DNA of 28,548 nucleotides from positions 1 through 28,548 of IMG/VR virus record IMGVR_UViG_3300038696_000293; one strand, 5' to 3'. The notes under the pieces were generated by a model. The model had not been told where the DNA came from. It did no database searches and worked only from the letters and a program-made list of their open reading frames with translations. The position numbers and the translations under genes were made by a program. Source of the stretch: a virus. Each line of letters begins with the position of its first letter. Position 1 is the stretch's first letter. Shown piece by piece: positions 1 to 6,492 of the stretch.

Positions 1-309
1 CTCGACAATATCGATGCGAAAGCCCAAAGCACCAAGAGCCAGAGCAACGGATTGGCGGGTGCCTTTCATCCGGTGAACCTCAACCGAGTGGCGGATCACG
101 TCACGCTTGATCTGTTCAGACCACGCGGGATCCCATACATCGACGGAAAACGCCCAGGCCAGCCAGCCCAGCAGATGCGCTGGGCAGGTGTCGGGGTTCA
201 TCAAGGCAGCCACCGGCGTCAGATCCGGCGTACTCGTGCGGATAGCCTCCTCGATGGCGCGATCATGCCGGGTGGCGTTCGGCTTCAGGATCGATAGCGG
301 CTCAGACAT
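1..309 (-). CDS. Phage tail protein I (P2 gpI-like), 3' end cut by the window edge
   Basis: Translating the complement from ATG at 309 gives an open frame of 103 codons running off the left edge. The protein begins MSEPLSILKPNATRHDRAIE and contains a W-x-L-A-W-A-F-S-V-D-V-W segment and an R-x-S-V-E-V-H-R-x-K-G-T stretch. Both are characteristic of the P2-type tail protein I family, which forms part of the baseplate wedge with gpJ. The start lies inside the last codons of gene J, an 8-base overlap. P2 gpI is roughly 175 residues, so about 60 percent is present. The gene order V-W-J-I supports the call. Confidence 0.9.
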   Translation of the reverse strand, partial: MSEPLSILKPNATRHDRAIEEAIRTSTPDLTPVAALMNPDTCPAHLLGWLAWAFSVDVWDPAWSEQIKRDVIRHSVEVHRMKGTRQSVALALGALGFRIDIVE

Positions 310-1210
310 CGCGCCCTCCGACCGTAATGCCCAAGTCTTCGAAAGCGCAGAACGCGGCCTCTGACGGCCCGACGACGATGTCATCTGCGGGCTCGGCAAT
401 CACAACCTTCTGGACACCCGGCTGGTGCAGCGCGCCGTAGAGGCCAGAGAGCGTGATATCGTGACCCAAGGCATGATGCGTGGTGATGTAGGTTTTGAGG
501 GCGCCTTCAGCCGCACTCTCCACGGTATCGGCGTCAGGCCCCTCATAGAGCGTCAGGGTCGCCTCGACCTGGTAGGGCAGGATCGTGGCGGCTTGCACAG
601 TGACATTGTCGGTCAGCGGGCGGACATCATCGGCGTTCAAGGCGGCATCGACCTGGTCAAGCAGCGCGCTTGAGGGCACGCCGTCGCCATCTTGCGACAG
701 CACGGTCACCACGACCTCACCCGGCGTCGGGCTTTGCAGACTGACGTCCTTGACCAGGCCCGATGCGGAGAGCGCCCAGAACAGGTAGGACCCGCGTGAC
801 CCTGCAGTCGTGTGGCCTTCAAGCGAAAGCTGGATGCGCTTGCGCAATGCGGTGTCACTCTCGGAAATTTCCGGGATCGGCGGCGAGACGCTGGTATCAG
901 CCGCCTGCACGATCAGCCTTTGGACGCCCCAGAATGCACCGAGGTTATCAAGGTTGGTTCCGGTCGAGTGCGCCAGCATTACGGCTCGCGCGCCGTCGTT
1001 GAATTTGAGACGGTCAAGCATCCGAAAGTAGGCGCAGACGCGCAGAAGCTGCGTTGTGGGTTCGCTCTCCAGCGCGAGATACGTCGCCAGTTCCGGCATA
1101 TAGGCGATGGCCGCGACCTTCATCTCGGCCAGCAGATCATCAAACCCCACGGTTTCGATCACTGCGGGCGCAGGCAACTTGCTCAGATCAATTGCTGTGA
1201 ACCCGCTCAC
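302..1210 (-). CDS. Baseplate assembly protein J (gpJ / Mu gp47 family)
   Basis: A 302-residue protein, close to the length of P2 gpJ. The N-terminus has the typical pattern of the family (DLSKLPAPAVIE, then a DDLLAEMK segment). The middle contains L-x-R-C/V-AYFRMLDR and the conserved H-S-T-G-T-N-L-D-N-L-G motif around residues 80 to 92. The segment from about residue 119 (SDTALRKRIQLSLE, then GSRGSYLFWALSA) is typical of the J superfamily fold. It builds the baseplate wedges of contractile tails. The start overlaps the end of gene W by 4 bases (ATGA), so the two are translationally coupled. Confidence 0.92.
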   Translation of the reverse strand: MSGFTAIDLSKLPAPAVIETVGFDDLLAEMKVAAIAYMPELATYLALESEPTTQLLRVCAYFRMLDRLKFNDGARAVMLAHSTGTNLDNLGAFWGVQRLIVQAADTSVSPPIPEISESDTALRKRIQLSLEGHTTAGSRGSYLFWALSASGLVKDVSLQSPTPGEVVVTVLSQDGDGVPSSALLDQVDAALNADDVRPLTDNVTVQAATILPYQVEATLTLYEGPDADTVESAAEGALKTYITTHHALGHDITLSGLYGALHQPGVQKVVIAEPADDIVVGPSEAAFCAFEDLGITVGGRDV

Positions 1211-1548
1211 GCCACCGCCTCCTGGCTCAGATCGATTGGCAAGGGAATGACCTGTCCATCGGCATCGATCAGTTCGAATTCGGCGTAGCCTGGGCGCGCG
1301 GTGACAAGTTGGATGCGGGCAAGAGTGATGCGCGGCTCCCAGAGGTCCAGAGCCTCGGCCGTCGCCAGATAGGCATCGACAACGGTTTCACCGTTCAAGG
1401 GCTGGTCGATGATGTCCGGCAGATCGGAGCCGTAGTCGCGCAACATGACCAAAGACCCTTTGGGCGTCGTCAGAATATCGTTGATCGATTGCGCAAGATG
1501 CGCAGCCCCCCCGATCTGACGACCCGTATATCGGTCCATACCGCTCAC
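1207..1548 (-). CDS. Baseplate protein W (gpW / T4 gp25 lysozyme-like family)
   Basis: A 113-residue protein (110 from the second ATG at 1539, MDRYTGRQIGG). It carries the GPW/gp25 hallmarks: I-N-D-I-L-T-T-P-K-G-S near residue 24, then the M-L-R-D-Y-G-S motif, where the conserved arginine and tyrosine-glycine occur in nearly all members. The product is a small baseplate wedge component, related to T4 gp25, that helps anchor the sheath. It sits between a small gene of unknown function and gene J. The length matches P2 gpW. Confidence 0.92.
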   Translation of the reverse strand: MSGMDRYTGRQIGGAAHLAQSINDILTTPKGSLVMLRDYGSDLPDIIDQPLNGETVVDAYLATAEALDLWEPRITLARIQLVTARPGYAEFELIDADGQVIPLPIDLSQEAVA

Positions 1549-1811
1549 TACGCTTCGCTGCCCGCACCGGGCTCGCCCGCATCGGTATCCGCAACCGGAG
1601 CCTCGGTGCTTGCCTTGTCCGTGGCGTTGTCGTCACTGGCCCGGCGCTTGGGTTTGTTGCCGCTCTTGGGCTTTGGAGCACTCTTGGTTTTGGCTGTGAC
1701 ATTTTCGTACTTCGCAGCAGCGGGCGACAGGGTCACCGTGCTGTCCTTGGCGCGCCAGCGGCCCGCAACAAAACCGTCCGAGTTGACGGTATAATCATTT
1801 GTCGTTTTCAT
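1548..1811 (-). CDS. Small hydrophilic protein between baseplate genes V and W
   Basis: An 87-residue protein I do not recognise. Residues 1 to 35 (MKTTNDYTVNSDGFVAGRWR) look folded. Residues 36 to 87 are low complexity, rich in Lys, Pro, Ala, Asp and Glu, and probably disordered. It starts with ATGA overlap on gene V and ends just before W, so it is translated with the baseplate genes. Its N-terminus has the style of small tail accessory proteins that begin with a short strand-rich segment, but I cannot assign a function. It is not present between V and W in P2 or between gp45 and gp46 in Mu. The coupled start at each side supports it as a real gene. Confidence 0.75.
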   Translation of the reverse strand: MKTTNDYTVNSDGFVAGRWRAKDSTVTLSPAAAKYENVTAKTKSAPKPKSGNKPKRRASDDNATDKASTEAPVADTDAGEPGAGSEA

Positions 1812-2242
1812 CTGTTGGGCTCCCCTGTATTGTCCAGTCCCGCCGCGACTTCCTTATGGGTGTGGTGGACCAGGCTGACACCGCTGGCGATCACATCACC
1901 GGTCACTTCCAGCGTGCCGTTGACGATCATCGTGCCGCCAGCCAGGTTGATTTGCGGAACAGCGGCGTCGGCGCTCGGCGCATTACCGGCGTAGATTGAC
2001 ACGACGATCACGCCCTGGGCGATATCCCCGCCCTCACAGGTGACGAGAACCTGTTCGCCGACGGTCGGCATCCACCAGAACTGCAGGGCGCCCGCCCGGA
2101 GCTGACCCGCCGGAAGCGGCGGGGAGATCAGACCGCCAAAATCCACGACCGCTCTGGCAGACCCGGCGTCCACCGATACGATCTTGCCGACCCGCACCAA
2201 GTTTGCCAGAAGGCGTGACTGTTCTGCTTGTTCGAACGACAT
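1808..2242 (-). CDS. Baseplate spike protein V (P2 gpV / Mu gp45 family)
   Basis: A 144-residue tail spike. Residues 16 to 85 form the OB-fold-like base (V-G-K-I-V-S-V-D, then W-W-M-P-T-V-G-E-Q-V-L-V). Residues 93 to 125 are the repetitive strand region (I-V-N-G-T-L-E-V-T-G-D-V-I-A-S-G-V-S-L) that forms a trimeric beta-helix. The H-x-H tip motif at residues 127 to 129 (HHTHKEV) binds an iron ion at the apex of known gpV-type spikes. The product would pierce the outer membrane at infection. It follows gp37 with only a one-base overlap, so the sheath and tube genes of Mu do not precede it here. It is shorter than P2 gpV (about 210 residues). Confidence 0.93.
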   Translation of the reverse strand: MSFEQAEQSRLLANLVRVGKIVSVDAGSARAVVDFGGLISPPLPAGQLRAGALQFWWMPTVGEQVLVTCEGGDIAQGVIVVSIYAGNAPSADAAVPQINLAGGTMIVNGTLEVTGDVIASGVSLVHHTHKEVAAGLDNTGEPNR

Positions 2243-2787
2243 CAGGATGCCCCTCCTATTTGAACGTAATCGTCTTCGCTGGCCGCCCCGACATGCGGCG
2301 CCTGTCCGACGAAAAGTTGCAGGTCCACCGGCGCGCTGACCTCGGATGCATCAATGGTGCAGGGCTGCGTCCAGGTCACGGCCCAGAGACTGGCGGCCGA
2401 CTTGAGGAACCCCGAGGTCACGACCGACTGACCGCGCACATCGCGGGCCTCACCGCAGGCGCTTTCTCCCCAGCGGCGATCCGGGACGTAGGCGGCGATG
2501 GCCGTTGTGATGATCGCTGCGGACTCGTCGCGCTTGAGGCCCAGCTGATCCTTGGTCACGACAAACGCAGCCATGCTCAGATCAAAAAAATGAATTGGTC
2601 CGGCGGCACCGGCCACCTGCTTGAGATCGAGGATCGACACAAGGATGCCAGGCGTCGTCACGCTCTCGGACTTGAGACGATCCAGATTGAAACGACCGGC
2701 AATGCCCCTGCACTCGCGCGCATCCGGCACCAGCACCCTGAGGCTGTCGGCAACGGCGCCCGGAAGGCGATGCAGTAAGCGGCTCAT
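2242..2787 (-). CDS. Mu gp37-like protein (DUF1834), probable tail/neck component
   Basis: A 181-residue protein in the position and style of the Mu gp37 / DUF1834 family: an N-terminal segment on the scale LLHRLPGAV...LRVLVPDA, then T-T-P-G-I-L-V-S-I-L-D-L in the middle, and an alpha/beta C-terminus with GESACGEARDVRG and APVDLQLFVG. The family is thought to act at the head-tail junction or tail terminus; this is inferred from position. It starts 4 bases inside the end of the gpG-like gene and ends on the start of V. In Mu, gp38, L (sheath) and M (tube) would come next. Here V comes instead. Confidence 0.78.
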   Translation of the reverse strand: MSRLLHRLPGAVADSLRVLVPDARECRGIAGRFNLDRLKSESVTTPGILVSILDLKQVAGAAGPIHFFDLSMAAFVVTKDQLGLKRDESAAIITTAIAAYVPDRRWGESACGEARDVRGQSVVTSGFLKSAASLWAVTWTQPCTIDASEVSAPVDLQLFVGQAPHVGAASEDDYVQIGGAS

Positions 2788-3236
2788 CGCATCAGCCCCG
2801 CGAGATCACCTTCGATCAGATCCCGGATATCGCGCCGATCCGCGTCAGAGACGCCAAGATACGGCCGTGCGGGCAAGGCAGGTTTACCCACGCCTGCGCC
2901 GCCGAACTGGTGAATGGCGCCGTAGACCAGGTTGGTCCCGACCTCGGCCACCGGCCCACTGGAATAGTTCTGGATGCTTTCCAGAAGACCCGGATTGCCT
3001 TCTCCGATCAGAAGCGAATGCCTTGATTGACGCGTCGCGGCATAGGCTTGAGACCATTCTGCCCAGGGCTCGCCGTCCGGTGCTGCCTTTTCCGTGGCGA
3101 TGCGTTCCTTGGTCGAGCTCTCCAAAAGCTGCCCGATGTTGTAGGCAAGCTCGTCCATGCGCCAGGCATCGACCCCGGCCAGGAACCGAACCACGTCGGC
3201 GTCATCGACGACGATATCCATTGAGACGCCTGACAT
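2784..3236 (-). CDS. Phage virion morphogenesis protein (Mu gpG / P2 gpS family)
   Basis: A 150-residue protein when started at ATG 3236, which overlaps the stop of the gp36-like gene by one base (TGATG). Family marks are the N-terminal D-I-V-V-D-D-A segment, the helical region with L-L-E-S-S-T-K-E-R-I, the P-D-G-E-P-W-A-E-W-S motif, and the strongly conserved C-terminal pattern Y-G-A-I-H-Q-F-G-G followed by L-P-A-R-P-Y-L-G-V-S near residue 110. The family is needed for head-tail joining or tail completion. In Mu, gene G follows F directly. Here it sits between gp36 and gp37, a reordering. An alternative ATG at 3221 would remove five residues. Confidence 0.92.
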   Translation of the reverse strand: MSGVSMDIVVDDADVVRFLAGVDAWRMDELAYNIGQLLESSTKERIATEKAAPDGEPWAEWSQAYAATRQSRHSLLIGEGNPGLLESIQNYSSGPVAEVGTNLVYGAIHQFGGAGVGKPALPARPYLGVSDADRRDIRDLIEGDLAGLMR

Positions 3237-3664
3237 CAGAACCCCCGCATCTTTTCGCGGCTGAACAGCCGAGGAGGTCCACCAATGGTCACCGGGTTTG
3301 GACCGGACTCGCTTGTGTCCTCGCCAGGCTCGGCTGCGATGTTCAGACGTTTCTTGCCGGTCGCGATGTCCGCGAGGCCCTTCATCGCATCCTCGTACCG
3401 CTGGCGCAGTTCCTCTGTCATCGTCGCCGAAGACCCCGCCAGGCGGTAAAGCGCGATATCGACGCAATACTGCGTCAGGATATCGTGGGTGCCAGCAAGG
3501 GGCAGATCGTATCGCACCGCCAGCGAGGCATCGATCTCGGATGAGGCCGACGACAACGCGCGCGTGATGGCTGCCGCATCCGGCACACCGTCTCCGTCGC
3601 GGTCGGCAACCACCAGGGCGTCGGAGGTGTAGATTGTGACGATGTCATCTTGACTGGCGTACAT
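3236..3664 (-). CDS. Mu gp36-like protein (DUF1320)
   Basis: A 142-residue protein beginning MYASQDDIVTIY. The Y-A-x-x-x-D-I start, the D-R-D-G-D-G-V-P-D loop, the A-S-S-E-I-D-A-S-L-A-V-R-Y-D-L-P-L segment and the C-D-I-A-x-Y-R-L run are typical of DUF1320, a small head-completion or connector-type family in Mu-like phages. It follows gp35 after an unusually long 195-base gap and overlaps gpG by one base. Residues 105 to 142 are a less conserved tail. Confidence 0.9.
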   Translation of the reverse strand: MYASQDDIVTIYTSDALVVADRDGDGVPDAAAITRALSSASSEIDASLAVRYDLPLAGTHDILTQYCVDIALYRLAGSSATMTEELRQRYEDAMKGLADIATGKKRLNIAAEPGEDTSESGPNPVTIGGPPRLFSREKMRGF

Positions 3665-3859
3665 GGTGTCCTCGGATGTGAGTTGGGGGGCGACCCTCCC
3701 CCCTGACCTTCGGGTTCACCACCGGGATGAACTGTGCATTTACGCGGGGCACGAAGGTTTCCCCTGGTATTCCTGCCCGCATCCGACGCTGCCACGGATG
3801 CGGGGCTGGGTTGGCCGTGGCCCCTCGAAGAGCGCACGGCCAGACCTCTTGCCCGGGGC
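3665..3859 (-). other. 195-base gap in the head operon with two inverted repeats
   Basis: A gap inside an otherwise overlapping operon, between gp35 and gp36. It contains a perfect 10-bp inverted repeat with a 9-base loop (arms 3776-3785 and 3795-3804, CCCGCATCCG and its complement). A second 8-bp pair (TGGCCGTG with CACGGCCA) lies at about 3813 to 3844. Neither is followed by a clear T-run on the minus strand, so they could be an attenuator, a processing site or a weak terminator. A small minus-strand frame of 45 codons (3645 to 3782) crosses the gap but has no ribosome-binding site. Confidence 0.5.
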
Positions 3860-4267
3860 TTAGTCCGGGTTTTTCGAAGGCTGCTTGAAGCCCCCTTCAA
3901 TCAGCCTTTCCATCGCCGCATCGCGGGCGGCGGCTGTGACCAGCTTGGGCTCGACATCCACGGCAGCCCGCAGCCTGGCCATGTCCGGCAGGCCCTTCGC
4001 GGTGAAGTCCGTGTCGTCCAATTGAGGAATGGCCGCGAGCAGGGCGTCGATCACTTCGGCCTCGCTCAAAGCTGCGGCCGCAACCTGCGTCGCGGCGATC
4101 TCCGCCTCGGTGGCCTCGCGCACTTTCAGGTTCGGCTCTTGCTCGATCGCCCGGAGCCCGGCTTGGGTGAAGTCCTCGGGATCGACGACACTGCCGACCT
4201 TGATCCACATCCGCCCGGCCCGAAAGAAGGTGCCGGACTTCGTGGTTGCCTGAACAAATAGTTTCAT
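3860..4267 (-). CDS. Mu gp35-like protein (HI1506 family)
   Basis: A 135-residue protein. Residues 1 to 60 match the style of the Mu gp35 / FluMu HI1506 domain: a short strand, then K-S-G-T-F-F-R-A-G and I-K-V-G-S-V-V-D-P-E-D-F. The rest is Ala/Glu-rich helix containing two repeats of a D-F-T-x-x-G-L pattern (about residues 32 and 87). The gene directly follows head protein T, as in Mu, and has a near-perfect Shine-Dalgarno, AAGGAGGT, 8 bases upstream of the ATG, so it is probably strongly translated. Its exact role in the head is not known. Confidence 0.8.
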   Translation of the reverse strand: MKLFVQATTKSGTFFRAGRMWIKVGSVVDPEDFTQAGLRAIEQEPNLKVREATEAEIAATQVAAAALSEAEVIDALLAAIPQLDDTDFTAKGLPDMARLRAAVDVEPKLVTAAARDAAMERLIEGGFKQPSKNPD

Positions 4268-4279
4268 TGCGCGACCTCC

Positions 4280-5194
4280 TTACACGGCCCAGTCGTCAAC
4301 GACGATCTCGACCTTGTTGTAGTGTTTGTTGTCCCCGCCATTGGGCAGCGACCGCACCGCGAAGATGTCCTCGGCAGCCGATTGGTTGTCGGCGTTCACA
4401 ACGATCATGTTCGGAGCGATCCCCAACGGACGACCGCCGTCTGCGGTGAACTTGCGCATCGCCGTGCGTGCCGCTTCAAAGTTGGCGGTGGTCAGCGGCT
4501 GCTTGGAACAGAGCGCCATCTGCCAGAAACCAAATCCCGCCTCGCAGCGATAACGGATGCCCCACTGGAATTGATCGGCCTTGAAGACGGTGTCCGATGT
4601 CTTCGGGTCCATCTTCATTTCCAGTTCAGGCTTGGTGCGCTCCTGGAAAATGAAGGGCTTGAGCACCTTGCGTGTATCCAGCAGAAACCAAGCAGGCTCG
4701 ACGCCATCGATGTAGTTGGCCACGGTGCTGAACGCGCCGGTGCCATCGACATTGGCATAGACCGGGTGGTCGACATCGAAATAGTTCTGGCCATCATAGC
4801 AAAGCGACGCCGTACCTTGTGACATCAGGTCAGAGATAAGCCGATCGGGATGCTGCGCCGCTTCCTGCCCCATATGAGACGCGATCGGCGAATAATGGCC
4901 GTACTGATCATCCTCGATCGCGGTGCGTTGAACGCCCAGCGTGCTTTCGAAAAGGCGGTTGGTGATCTCGTAGCCCTGGCTTTTCATGTCTTTGACGACG
5001 CGGTCGCCAATCCACTCGCGTAGTTGTGGAAAATCTTGCAGCCAGCCGTAGGTGTTGGAGGCGGTCGAGGACGGCACGAGCGTCGCGACCTTTTTCCAGA
5101 ACGGCTCTGCGGCCATCTGGGCGTAGGCATCCTTGTAAGCTTTCTGGATCGACGTGTTCAGCGCCAACAGCAGTCCGGGGGTGATGATTGCCAT
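4280..5194 (-). CDS. Major head protein T (Mu gpT family)
   Basis: A 304-residue protein, the length expected for Mu gpT. The N-terminus M-A-I-I-T-P-G-L-L-L-A-L-N-T-S-I-Q-K-A is typical. It also shows Y-G-W-L-Q-D-F-P-Q-L-R-E-W-I-G-D-R at about residue 49, an E-D-D-Q-Y-G segment and the C-terminal L-G-I-A-P-N-M-I-V-V region that places it in the HK97-type fold group. The ATG has a strong site, AGGAGGT, that overlaps the end of the protease/scaffold gene. This fits with the very high expression needed for the main capsid subunit. Confidence 0.95.
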   Translation of the reverse strand: MAIITPGLLLALNTSIQKAYKDAYAQMAAEPFWKKVATLVPSSTASNTYGWLQDFPQLREWIGDRVVKDMKSQGYEITNRLFESTLGVQRTAIEDDQYGHYSPIASHMGQEAAQHPDRLISDLMSQGTASLCYDGQNYFDVDHPVYANVDGTGAFSTVANYIDGVEPAWFLLDTRKVLKPFIFQERTKPELEMKMDPKTSDTVFKADQFQWGIRYRCEAGFGFWQMALCSKQPLTTANFEAARTAMRKFTADGGRPLGIAPNMIVVNADNQSAAEDIFAVRSLPNGGDNKHYNKVEIVVDDWAV

Positions 5195-5198
5195 TGTA

Positions 5199-5684
5199 TT
5201 AAACCTCCTGCTCGGCTTTGGCCTTGGCGAAATCCGCCAGGGTCATACCAGTTGCGCGCGCCACTTCGACTTCCTCGGCAGTCAGGGCACCGGTTTTCTT
5301 GCCGGGGTCCTTTTTGTCCAACGCCGACGCGCCACCGACGATGACGGGCATCTGCTCGACCGTGGCGGTGAAGGCTTCGACCCCGACGGCTTTGGCCATG
5401 GCGAGGTATCCGTCCTTGGCGGCCGGGGCGATCTTGCCCGCCTCGACCCCGGCATCGACCGCATCAGCGATCACCTTTTCGGCGCGCGCCGTTTCGGCCG
5501 CTTCGAGAGCGGTGATTTTGGCATTGGCCGTATCGAGCTGGGCTTTCGCTACCCAGACTTCCGGGTCCGGCGCCCTGGCGCTGGCGGTCTGGACCTCCAT
5601 CTTGAGGTCCTTGATCTTGGCCACAACGGTGGCGGCAGTCGCGTCTGAGCTTAACCCAAGCGCGTCGAGGACAGCTTTGTCCAT
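5199..5684 (-). CDS. Nested scaffold protein Z, same frame as protease I
   Basis: An internal in-frame ATG at 5684 (MDKAVLDALGLSSD) is preceded by AGGAG at about 5694 to 5698, spacing about 9 bases. It would give a 161-residue product identical to the C-terminal half of protease I. In Mu, scaffold Z is made from a nested start inside gene I, and the same arrangement is common in tailed phages. The segment is a predicted coiled coil, rich in Ala, Glu and Lys, with no cysteine. The sequence shows the start and its site; the nested product is inference by analogy. Confidence 0.8.
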   Translation of the reverse strand: MDKAVLDALGLSSDATAATVVAKIKDLKMEVQTASARAPDPEVWVAKAQLDTANAKITALEAAETARAEKVIADAVDAGVEAGKIAPAAKDGYLAMAKAVGVEAFTATVEQMPVIVGGASALDKKDPGKKTGALTAEEVEVARATGMTLADFAKAKAEQEV

Positions 5685-6164
5685 AGTGTCGTTCTCCTGT
5701 GTATCGCCCATCTTCGCGAGTTCGGGCATCTTGAAACCGGGGGTGTTGGTCAGACCGACCGAGAGCAGCTGGGTGATTTCACCGGTGTCATCTTCGACGC
5801 TGTACCCGACCGACAAGAACTTGTAGGCCTTGGACGTCACCCAGGCGGCGCCCTGCTCGTTCCACTCGACGCGACCCCAAAGGGCACCGTCGCGCAGCTC
5901 TATTTCCCGCACCCATCCGTATGCCGGGGCATCCAGCCCCTGAGGCGCGCGGACATGCGTGGCATGTTCGACATCGATCGGCAGCGGATGGCCGCGCTGC
6001 TTGAACGCCGCGATAACCTGCTCCGGGCGCGACAGCCGGTGCATGCGTCCGTCGGTGGCGGCAAGCATCGGCCCTCTGGGCGTCAGCTGAACCCATTCGG
6101 GCGCAGCTTTGCCACTGGTGGCCAATTCTACCGGGGTAAGATGAAGGGTGCAGGCGTTGTTCAT
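5199..6164 (-). CDS. Prohead protease I (Mu gpI family) with a scaffold domain
   Basis: A 321-residue protein from the ATG at 6164 (MNNACTLHLTPVE). Residues 1 to about 150 are the protease: W-V-Q-L-T-P-R-G, then P-L-P-I-D-V-E-H-A-T, then G-W-V-R-E-I-E-L-R-D-G-A-L-W-G-R-V-E-W, and K-F-L-S-V-G-Y-S-V near residue 125. These are typical of Mu gene I. The C-terminal half (residues 160 to 321) is Ala/Glu/Lys-rich coiled coil and corresponds to scaffold. The open frame extends upstream to 6278, but that part reads like non-protein and contains the late-promoter palindrome, so 6164 is preferred. No good ribosome-binding site precedes it. It precedes T, as in Mu. Confidence 0.92.
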   Translation of the reverse strand: MNNACTLHLTPVELATSGKAAPEWVQLTPRGPMLAATDGRMHRLSRPEQVIAAFKQRGHPLPIDVEHATHVRAPQGLDAPAYGWVREIELRDGALWGRVEWNEQGAAWVTSKAYKFLSVGYSVEDDTGEITQLLSVGLTNTPGFKMPELAKMGDTQENDTMDKAVLDALGLSSDATAATVVAKIKDLKMEVQTASARAPDPEVWVAKAQLDTANAKITALEAAETARAEKVIADAVDAGVEAGKIAPAAKDGYLAMAKAVGVEAFTATVEQMPVIVGGASALDKKDPGKKTGALTAEEVEVARATGMTLADFAKAKAEQEV

Positions 6165-6492
6165 AGCCCGGACCATGCCGGGTTGCGCCACGCGATGCGC
6201 CTTGGAACGCATTCCATGGCACCGGGTCTGTTTCGAAGCGTTTGGAACAGAGGCGCTGAGCGGCCCGGGTAGCGCCATCCCGCCTCTAGACTAGTCCGAC
6301 CCGTGAATATCCGGCAAGGGTATTAAAAAGGTATTTAACGGCGGGCTGTGGGCGCAATTCATCTGAACCCACGCAGGACACCTGCGCGGCCCTTGAATTT
6401 GCAGCTTCCAGCGGGTATTCATGTGCACACACCCGAGCAATTTCGGTCAGCCGGTCCATGTGATCGCGGAGGAGTACCGGCCTCCCGGGTGT
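6165..6492 (-). promoter_or_regulatory. Gap upstream of gene I with late-promoter-like palindrome
   Basis: This 328-base stretch between gp30 and protease I is one of few gaps in the late region. It carries TGGAACGCATTCCA at 6203-6216, about 40 bases before the ATG of gene I. The same palindrome, apart from one base, occurs upstream of the lysin gene. Mu has an activator-dependent promoter here (PI), so a late promoter is likely. A small stem (CGCAGG, 3-base loop, CCTGCG) lies at about 6371-6385. I see no rho-independent terminator for the upstream genes. Confidence 0.6.
6203..6216 (-). promoter_or_regulatory. Candidate Mor/C-type activator site, PI copy
   Basis: TGGAACGCATTCCA is a palindrome with one mismatch at the centre, flanked by CC-T and T-GG, which extends the symmetry to 20 bases. 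In the transcribed direction both copies share GCGTTCCAAGGCG. It lies 38 bases before the gene I start. A good -10 is not obvious, as expected for an activator-dependent promoter. Confidence 0.5.
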
